A stretch of DNA of 7,356 nucleotides from an uncultured Flavobacterium sp. (GTDB lineage: Bacteria > Bacteroidota > Bacteroidia > Flavobacteriales > Flavobacteriaceae), in the NCBI RefSeq assembly GCF_946220915.1, contig NZ_CAMIHH010000138.1, forward strand, positions 1 to 7,356, in the 5' to 3' direction. The position numbers and the translations under genes are program-made. This document shows, piece after piece, positions 1 through 4,757 of the stretch (position 1 is the first letter of the stretch; the number at the start of each line of letters is the position of its first letter). The notes under the pieces are model-generated. The model searched no databases. It was given only the letters and a program-made list of their open reading frames with translations, and was not told the origin of the DNA.

Positions 1-951
1 AGAAATCTGAAAAAACCGAAAGAGGCAGCAAAGGTCCTTTTAAAAGCTAAAAATGATATAGAGAATTTAGAAGATTCCCATCATACTAAACTGCTTTTAC
101 GAACGAACCTGACTAACCTTGGAGATGTATATTCGCATTTTGACATTGATTCTGCGGAATACTATACTTTTAGCGCACTCCGTCTAAGTGATGCAAATGC
201 TCCAGATATTTTCGAGTTTAACAATTACATTACCTTAGGATATGTAAACGCGCAACGAAAGGATTATGCCAAAGCCATTTATTATTATAAAAAGGCGGAA
301 GATAAAATTCCTGTCAGCAATCCTTCAATGGCGAACATCAACTCTGTTTACAAGAGTTTGTCCGATATGTACAAGGCTACGGACAGTATCGAAAAATCTA
401 ATTATTACCTTGAGAAATCGCAAAACAGCCTTTTGGAAGAGGAGCAGAATAAAAACAGGTCGCTGCACAAAATAATAGACGACAAGCTGCTGGAGGAAAA
501 GAACTACACCGTTTATGTGGGTATAGGCTCTGCCATCATGCTGCTGATAAGCCTCGGCATCATATTGCGCCTGTACATAAGGAACAGGCTGCTGGAAAAG
601 CAGGAAAAAGCCGACGAAGCCTACCTTGAAGTAAACCAGCCGGCAAAGGTACAGGACATTGATGCCTACAGGCGCCTGGCCGAATTGGCCCGTACCGATG
701 ACCATGCCTTTATAATAGCGTTCCACGACCAGTTTCCCGGCTTTTATGAAAAGCTGCTGGAAATTAACCCCAAGCTGGTAGAATCGGAAATAAAGTTTTG
801 CGCCTTCCTGAAATTAAAGCTTTCGACCAAAGAAATTGCCCAGGTGCAAAACATTGAGCCCGCTACCGTAAAAAACAAAAAAAACAGGATTAGGAAGCGG
901 CTGAACATTCCCACGGATGCCGAGCTTTACTATTTCTTCAATCAACTTTAA
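1..951 (+). CDS. Membrane-anchored TPR / LuxR-like helix-turn-helix regulator, 5'-truncated by the window edge
   Basis: Frame 1 is open from the first base to the TAA at 949-951, giving 316 visible residues; the true start lies outside the window. The ATG at 328 is internal, because TPR-like sequence continues unbroken upstream of it. Helix pairs resembling TPRs occur at about residues 36-66, 76-103 and 113-142 (for example NYITLGYVNAQRKDYAKAIY). One hydrophobic helix spans about 171-193, flanked on its cytoplasmic side by RNRLLEKQEK and an acidic/basic linker. Residues 259-301 form a LuxR/GerE-like helix-turn-helix, with LSTKEIAQVQNIEPATVKN as the core. Bacteroidota commonly carry such regulators, with TPRs outside the inner membrane and the DNA-binding domain inside. 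From this I infer signal-responsive transcription control, possibly of the downstream surface-protein genes. The ligand and targets are unknown. GC content rises from about 36% (1-420) to about 48% (481-900), by hand count. Confidence 0.85.
   Translation, partial: RNLKKPKEAAKVLLKAKNDIENLEDSHHTKLLLRTNLTNLGDVYSHFDIDSAEYYTFSALRLSDANAPDIFEFNNYITLGYVNAQRKDYAKAIYYYKKAEDKIPVSNPSMANINSVYKSLSDMYKATDSIEKSNYYLEKSQNSLLEEEQNKNRSLHKIIDDKLLEEKNYTVYVGIGSAIMLLISLGIILRLYIRNRLLEKQEKADEAYLEVNQPAKVQDIDAYRRLAELARTDDHAFIIAFHDQFPGFYEKLLEINPKLVESEIKFCAFLKLKLSTKEIAQVQNIEPATVKNKKNRIRKRLNIPTDAELYYFFNQL
868..893 (+). other. Doubled A-AAA-AAC heptamer (A6-C-A8 run) in the recognition-helix codons, with -1 frame stop
   Basis: Codons GTA AAA AAC AAA AAA AAC contain two in-phase X-XXY-YYZ heptamers (870-876 and 879-885). 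A -1 slip at either leads to CAG GAT TAG, stopping at 891-893 and removing the last 19 or so residues of the helix-turn-helix. The run of eight A is also a potential indel hotspot. The sequence is real. Functional slippage is only inferred, and Lys/Asn-rich coding in an AT-leaning genome explains it equally well. No convincing stimulatory stem-loop was seen just downstream. Confidence 0.2.
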
Positions 952-982
952 AACATATTTATCTAAAGAATAATTATCCTCA

Positions 983-1031
983 CCGGTAATTTCTTCCGGC
1001 AATGAATTTCCTCCTTTTTCTAAACTTTTTT
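983..1031 (+). terminator. Weak candidate terminator after the regulator gene
   Basis: CCGG at 983-986 can pair with CCGG at 996-999 around a 9-nt loop. T-rich tracts follow at 1015-1019 and 1026-1031. The stem is only four base pairs and the first T tract lies 15 nt beyond it, so termination here is doubtful. It is listed only because nothing better occurs before the next promoter. Confidence 0.15.
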
Positions 1032-1130
1032 ACTGGTTTTTCCCAAAAATATATAACACTTTCCGTGATGAATTTTACAAAAGATTAATTATTAAGCTTT
1101 TATCTGTTTTTTAATTAACGTTATGTATGT

Positions 1131-1171
1131 GTTGTGAAGGTTAATTTTATCCCGTTGTACACCTGTTGTAC
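1131..1171 (+). promoter_or_regulatory. Helically phased GTTGT direct repeats, candidate activator site
   Basis: GTTGTGA at 1131-1137, GTTGTAC at 1154-1160 and GTTGTAC at 1165-1171 lie on one strand at steps of 23 and 11 bp, close to two turns and one turn of the helix. The last copy ends 9 bp before the proposed -33 element at 1181. Direct repeats in this position are typical of activators that contact RNA polymerase. Which protein binds is unknown; the upstream LuxR-like regulator is an obvious but unproven candidate. Confidence 0.4.
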
Positions 1172-1180
1172 CCTTGTTTA

Positions 1181-1213
1181 TTGGGCTGATTGTGGCATTT
1201 CACATTAGATTTG
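1181..1213 (+). promoter_or_regulatory. Bacteroidota-type promoter (TTG - N22 - TAGATTTG)
   Basis: TAGATTTG at 1206-1213 matches the Bacteroidota -7 consensus TAnnTTTG exactly. A TTG at 1181-1183 sits 22 bp upstream, within the 17-23 bp spacing known for Flavobacterium promoters. Transcription would start near 1220, leaving a leader of roughly 45-50 nt before the ATG at 1268. The -7 box overlaps an 11-bp palindrome (ATTTG-G-CAAAT, 1209-1219), which could be a repressor contact or chance. Confidence 0.65.
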
Positions 1214-1267
1214 GCAAATGCTATGACCAAATCAAAAACTATCAACTTTTATTAAACCATTAAGCCA

Positions 1268-4200
1268 ATGAAAAAAATATTTACTTTACTATTATTATGT
1301 ACAGCATTGTTTGCAAATGCACAGGTCGTACCCGAAATACAATGGCTGCGCTCTGTAGGCAGCGAAGATTACGATCCGGCTGAAGGAATTACCAAGACCG
1401 CGGACGGGGGTTATATTGCTTTTGGCACCGTTAATTCACTTAGTGGAGATGTAACAAGTTATAATGAAGGAGGCGATTACTGGGTCGTAAAGTTTGATGC
1501 GAATGGCATCATACAATGGGAACGTTCTTATGGAGGCAGCTCTTATGAGGGCTCGGCCGGAAATTTAAGGATAGGGACCGCAAAGATAAGGCAAACACCG
1601 GATGGAGGATATATACTTGGAGGGAATAGCTTGTCAACGGACGGGGATGTATCTGCCAATTTTGGATGGAGTGACGTATGGCTTGTAAAAATTAGCAGTA
1701 CCGGCGACATAGTTTGGGAACAGAATTACGGTACCGACGCGGATGACTATTTTACAGATATTATAATTACGAATGATGGAGGCTTTATCATGACGTATCA
1801 AGTCTTTAACTGGGATACCCTGATGAGCAGCGCTGTCATTGTAAAATTAGATGCCCAGGGGAATATTGAGTGGCAAAATGATTACCCGGGCGATGATTTG
1901 TTTGTTAATAATGTGCTTTACAGTGTGGTGCAAACCACCGATGGCGGATATGTTTTAACAGGACATACAGATGCCGCAGACACCCCGGCTACCCCTGCAA
2001 ACGAGGTTATGCCCGGCTTTAACGATCCGAATGACCGACTTTGGGTGCTTAAAATCAGTACAACAGGAGCTTTAGAGTGGGCGGAGACCTACGGAGGTAC
2101 TGATATTGATGAGGGCTACTGCATTAAGCAGGATCCCGATGGTAATTATGTGATTGCGGGAATGACCTATTCAGGAGACGGCGATGCAGTAGGCCATCCC
2201 AATCCCGGGAATGCTCAATCATCCTGGGTGCTAAAATTGGATAATTCAGGAACACTGCTATGGCAAAAAACTTTCGGGCAGGCATCCGGCACGTATGACG
2301 TAGAGATAATGCCCGATGGCAACTATGTAATATGCGGGAGCTTTTATTCGGGAATGGAGGCGAACGGTGAGATAGTGAATTCCTACGGAGGGACCGATGG
2401 ATACCTGAAGAAATTAAACAAAACGACCGGTGATGCCATTTGGACTAAACGAATGGGAGGCAGCCTGCAGGACATTATATGGGGATTTGAGCTTACGGAT
2501 GATGGCGGCTCCATAACAACGGGAGTTTCCCTATCTTCTGATGGTGACCTAACACAAAATCTCGGCAGCTTTGATTACTGGATAGTAAAATTAGGCCCTG
2601 ATTGCTTAATTCCGGTACTCACAGCTGATACCGCTTATACCGTTTGCTCAGGGGACGATGTTACCTTAATTGCTGCTTCAGCTGATGGTGCCATCAACTG
2701 GTATGCATCAGAAACCAGCACTACTATTTTATTTACAGGTACTGATTTTATTATTCCTGACCTTACAGCCGGAACATCCTATTGGGTAGAGGCAGCTTCG
2801 GTAGCGGGCTGTACTTCTGAAAGGGTAGAGGTTGTTGTGACGGTGAACCCATTACCGGCCTTAACTGTAACTACTACTGCGTATAGCATTTGCGAAAATA
2901 CAACGGCAACGCTTACCGCATCTACTACAGCAGGCAACGATGTGGAATGGTTTGCCAGCGCCGATGCTGCAACGCCGATCGCTTCGGGAACAGAATTTAC
3001 CACCCCCGCACTTACGGCAAACATTTCGTATTGGGTAGGGGCGGCCTCGCCTGAAAGCTGTGTTTCTGCACGGACAGAGGTTATCATAACCGTAAATCCT
3101 TTGCCTGTACTTACTGTGGCTACAACGGCATTTACTATATGCGAAAATGAAACCGCTTCGCTTACTGCTGCTACGGCTGCGGGTAACGTGATCAGCTGGT
3201 ACGATACCGCGACGGCTGTAACGCCGCTTGCTACGGGAACTGCGTTTACAACGCCCGCGCTTACCGCGAATACATCATACTGGGTTGAGGCTGCCTCTGT
3301 CGAAAGCTGTGTTTCCGCAAGGACAGAGATAACGGTAGCGGTAAATCCGTTGCCTGTGACAACGGTAACTACAACGGCTTACAGCGTATGCGACAACACA
3401 TCGGCAGTACTTACCGCGACTACTACAGCAGGCAGCACTATCGCCTGGTATGACAGCGCAACGGCTGTTACGCCGCTTGCCACGGGTAACCAGTTTACCA
3501 CCCCGGCGCTTACGGCAAATGCATCCTACTGGGTAGGGGCAATCTCTGCAGAAGGGTGCGCCTCAGCGAGGACAGAGGTTACCGTAACTGTAAACCCGTT
3601 GCCGGTAGTAACGGTTGCGACTATAGCCTATACGATATGCGAAAATACAACTGCGGTGCTTACAGCCGCGACTACAGCCGGTAACCTTGTGGTATGGTAC
3701 GATAGCGCGGCCGGTACAACGCCAATCTTTACAGGTACCGAATTTACTACGCCTGCACTTACACAAAATACATCCTACTGGGTGGTAGCTTACAACCCTG
3801 TAACACATTGCGTGTCGGGCAGGACAGAAGTAACAGTAACGGTTACACCGCTTACAGCGGCTGTTACCGGGTTCAGTTATGCCGGTCCCGTATGCATCAT
3901 GGATAACAACCCCGCGCCGGTTACCGATAACGGCTTTACGGGCGGTGGTACATACAGCGCGACCGGAATTGGTATCGATCCTTCAACCGGGGTGATTGAC
4001 CTGTCATCGGCCACGGCGGGCACGTATACGGTTACATATACTGTCTCGGGTGCAGGGTGCATGTCGGGAGGCGCGCATTCGGCAACAATTGTCATTACAG
4101 GAGCAGAAGCCGCGGTCGTTTCGTTTAGCTATGGCGAAGTGTGTACCGGCAATGCTTATGCCGATGTTATAATAAGTGATGATTTTACTGAAGGAGGTAC

Positions 4201-4618
4201 ATTTAGCGCAACTTCAGGGCTTAGTGTGGATTCCGATACGGGAGAGATTAACATTACAGCCAGCCAGCCGGGAACCTATACCGTTGTTTATGAAGTAGCG
4301 GAGGATGTAAATTCATGCCGTGCCGCCGGACGCTTTGAATATGAGGTTATAGTTAAAGTTTGCAATATACAAAGAGGGATTTCGCCGAATGGCGATGACA
4401 AGAACGAATATTTTGATCTTACAGGGATGGGCGTGCGCCAGCTGAGCATCTTTAACCGTTACGGACAAGAAATGTACAAAAAAGCAGCCTATGTAAAAGA
4501 ATGGGGAGGCCAGGACAGCAGTGGGAACGACATGCCAACGGGTACTTACTTTTATGCCATTGAAAAAACAAGCGGTGAGAACCTTACCGGCTGGATCTAC
4601 ATCAATAGGGAGAATTAA
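1268..4618 (+). CDS. Large T9SS-secreted protein: seven propeller-like repeats, Ig-like repeat array, type B sorting domain
   Basis: This is a complete 1116-residue protein. Residues 1-18 form a signal peptide (MKKIFTLLLLCTALFANA, then Gln19), so mature protein would begin with Gln. Residues 24-443 contain seven repeats of DGGY(I/V)xxG followed by W(V/L)xK(I/L) and G-x-I-x-W; the DGGY-type motifs sit at 46, 112, 170, 225, 291, 350 and 412. An orphan IQWLRSVGS strand at 24 could close the ring with the last YWIVKLG, suggesting a seven-bladed beta-propeller. Residues 449-862 are five Ig-like repeats, each with two Cys and mostly ending VNPLP. Two more sandwich repeats with GGTYSAT/GGTFSAT and PGTYTV-type motifs fill about 866-1031. 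Residues 1032-1116 are the gliding-motility-associated C-terminal domain (GISPNGDDKN, IFNRYGQEMY, PTGTYFYAIEK, GWIYINR), the T9SS type B sorting signal. I infer a surface or secreted binding head on an Ig stalk. No catalytic motif was recognised and the ligand is unknown. Confidence 0.9.
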   Translation: MKKIFTLLLLCTALFANAQVVPEIQWLRSVGSEDYDPAEGITKTADGGYIAFGTVNSLSGDVTSYNEGGDYWVVKFDANGIIQWERSYGGSSYEGSAGNLRIGTAKIRQTPDGGYILGGNSLSTDGDVSANFGWSDVWLVKISSTGDIVWEQNYGTDADDYFTDIIITNDGGFIMTYQVFNWDTLMSSAVIVKLDAQGNIEWQNDYPGDDLFVNNVLYSVVQTTDGGYVLTGHTDAADTPATPANEVMPGFNDPNDRLWVLKISTTGALEWAETYGGTDIDEGYCIKQDPDGNYVIAGMTYSGDGDAVGHPNPGNAQSSWVLKLDNSGTLLWQKTFGQASGTYDVEIMPDGNYVICGSFYSGMEANGEIVNSYGGTDGYLKKLNKTTGDAIWTKRMGGSLQDIIWGFELTDDGGSITTGVSLSSDGDLTQNLGSFDYWIVKLGPDCLIPVLTADTAYTVCSGDDVTLIAASADGAINWYASETSTTILFTGTDFIIPDLTAGTSYWVEAASVAGCTSERVEVVVTVNPLPALTVTTTAYSICENTTATLTASTTAGNDVEWFASADAATPIASGTEFTTPALTANISYWVGAASPESCVSARTEVIITVNPLPVLTVATTAFTICENETASLTAATAAGNVISWYDTATAVTPLATGTAFTTPALTANTSYWVEAASVESCVSARTEITVAVNPLPVTTVTTTAYSVCDNTSAVLTATTTAGSTIAWYDSATAVTPLATGNQFTTPALTANASYWVGAISAEGCASARTEVTVTVNPLPVVTVATIAYTICENTTAVLTAATTAGNLVVWYDSAAGTTPIFTGTEFTTPALTQNTSYWVVAYNPVTHCVSGRTEVTVTVTPLTAAVTGFSYAGPVCIMDNNPAPVTDNGFTGGGTYSATGIGIDPSTGVIDLSSATAGTYTVTYTVSGAGCMSGGAHSATIVITGAEAAVVSFSYGEVCTGNAYADVIISDDFTEGGTFSATSGLSVDSDTGEINITASQPGTYTVVYEVAEDVNSCRAAGRFEYEVIVKVCNIQRGISPNGDDKNEYFDLTGMGVRQLSIFNRYGQEMYKKAAYVKEWGGQDSSGNDMPTGTYFYAIEKTSGENLTGWIYINREN
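1337..2596 (+). repeat. Seven degenerate propeller-like coding repeats (about 50-68 residues each)
   Basis: Repeat units fall at about residues 24-80, 81-146, 147-198, 199-266, 267-327, 328-385 and 386-443 of the 1116-residue protein. Each has a Trp strand (QW, VW, EW, LW, IW) followed by (S/T)YGG or similar, then DGG(Y/F), then a W-x-(V/L)-K strand. They are diverged at DNA level, unlike the Ig-like array that follows, so they appear older. The propeller fold is inferred from repeat number and pattern. Confidence 0.65.
2612..3853 (+). repeat. Five tandem Ig-like coding repeats, period about 249 bp
   Basis: Units cover residues 449-530, 531-613, 614-696, 697-779 and 780-862: the first is 82 residues and the others 83. 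Shared landmarks are TAY(T/S)-x-C, a central W(Y/F), FTTPALT, SYWV, C-x-S-x-R-(T/V)-E and VNPLP, the last altered to VTPLT in unit 5. Each unit has two Cys (460/515, 542/598, 625/681, 708/764, 791/848), fitting one disulfide per domain. Units 3 and 4 match at 58 of 83 residues and share near-identical DNA around 3209-3237 and 3458-3486. The family resembles the Ig-like domains associated with CHU_C sorting domains. Confidence 0.85.
4361..4615 (+). other. T9SS type B (gliding-motility-associated) C-terminal sorting domain
   Basis: These 85 residues direct export across the outer membrane by the T9SS. Diagnostic elements in order are GISPNGDDKNEYF, LSIFNRYGQEMY, W-G-G-Q-D-x-x-G, PTGTYFYAIEK and GWIYINR. 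The usual SPNGDGxND core is altered to SPNGDDKNE, and the segment between it and IFNRYG is short. The remaining landmarks are conserved, so it is probably functional. Confidence 0.88.
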
Positions 4619-4638
4619 TGAAAAAATAGATTAGTTGT

Positions 4639-4672
4639 TACCGGTTGCAACCGCAGCCGGTACATTTTATTT
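4639..4672 (+). terminator. Intrinsic terminator after the 1116-residue protein gene
   Basis: TACCGGTTGC (4639-4648) pairs with GCAGCCGGTA (4653-4662) in a 10-bp stem with one G-T wobble and a 4-nt AACC loop. The T-rich stretch ATTTTATTT follows at 4664-4672. It begins 21 bp after the stop codon. This should separate transcription of the two surface-protein genes, at least partly. Confidence 0.75.
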
Positions 4673-4682
4673 AGGGCATTGC

Positions 4683-4708
4683 GGGTATGATATGCTATGG
4701 TTATACCC
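4683..4708 (+). promoter_or_regulatory. 26-bp dyad upstream of the second surface-protein gene
   Basis: GGGTAT (4683-4688) and ATACCC (4703-4708) are perfect inverted repeats. Allowing G-T pairs, the stem extends to 9 bp around an 8-nt loop. No T tract follows, so it is not a standard terminator. It lies 49 bp before the ATG at 4758 and could be an operator or an mRNA leader hairpin. Function is unknown. Confidence 0.35.
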
Positions 4709-4727
4709 TGTCCAAAGTAGAAAATTC

Positions 4728-4757
4728 ATGAGAATGTTGATGATTGCAAAAAAATAA
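4728..4757 (+). CDS. Possible 9-residue leader ORF abutting the next start codon
   Basis: ATG at 4728 opens a frame MRMLMIAKK that ends at TAA 4755-4757, directly adjacent to and in phase with the ATG at 4758. If translated, it could couple to the large gene by termination-reinitiation. No ribosome-binding sequence is visible, and short frames like this arise by chance, so it may have no role. Confidence 0.15.
   Translation: MRMLMIAKK

Larger units (their letters stand above)
952..1267. other. AT-rich intergenic region between the regulator and the first surface-protein gene
   Basis: This 316-bp gap contains no substantial gene. The first part (983-1031) has a weak CCGG/CCGG hairpin with a 9-nt loop followed by T5 and T6 tracts, the only candidate transcription end for the regulator. 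A 28-codon open frame at 1002-1088 encodes a hydrophobic peptide starting MNFLLFLNFF and containing TGFSQ; it is probably fortuitous. From 1090 to 1130 the sequence is almost pure AT with TTAATTAA. The 3' third carries the GTTGT repeats and the promoter annotated separately. No Shine-Dalgarno sequence precedes the ATG at 1268; the leader reads ACCATTAAGCCA, as is usual in Bacteroidota. Confidence 0.7.

Noticed and set aside
328..330. ATG as the start of the regulator gene
   Set aside because: The same frame is open back to base 1 with continuous TPR-like helices, so this Met is internal and the gene is cut by the window edge.
325..726. Minus-strand open frame of 133 codons
   Set aside because: It is antisense to the TPR/HTH regulator, its product resembles no domain, and the + frame has clear TPR, membrane and HTH features.
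2612..3853. CRISPR-like periodicity
   Set aside because: The period is about 249 bp, the repeats are in-frame coding sequence for Ig-like domains, and there are no short identical repeats with unique spacers.
2779..4095. Minus-strand open frames within the Ig-like and sandwich repeats
   Set aside because: They are antisense shadows favoured by the biased, repeated Thr/Ala/Val codons of the + strand gene.
4618..4629. ATG AAA AAA TAG stub overlapping the stop of the 1116-residue gene
   Set aside because: It encodes only Met-Lys-Lys; it resembles the starts of neighbouring secreted proteins but is too short to call a gene remnant.
4661..4668. TACATTTT as the promoter of the second surface gene
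   Set aside because: It misses the final G of TAnnTTTG, overlaps the terminator stem and T tract, and its nearest TTG (4635-4637) is at the limit of spacing, so it is not annotated as a promoter.
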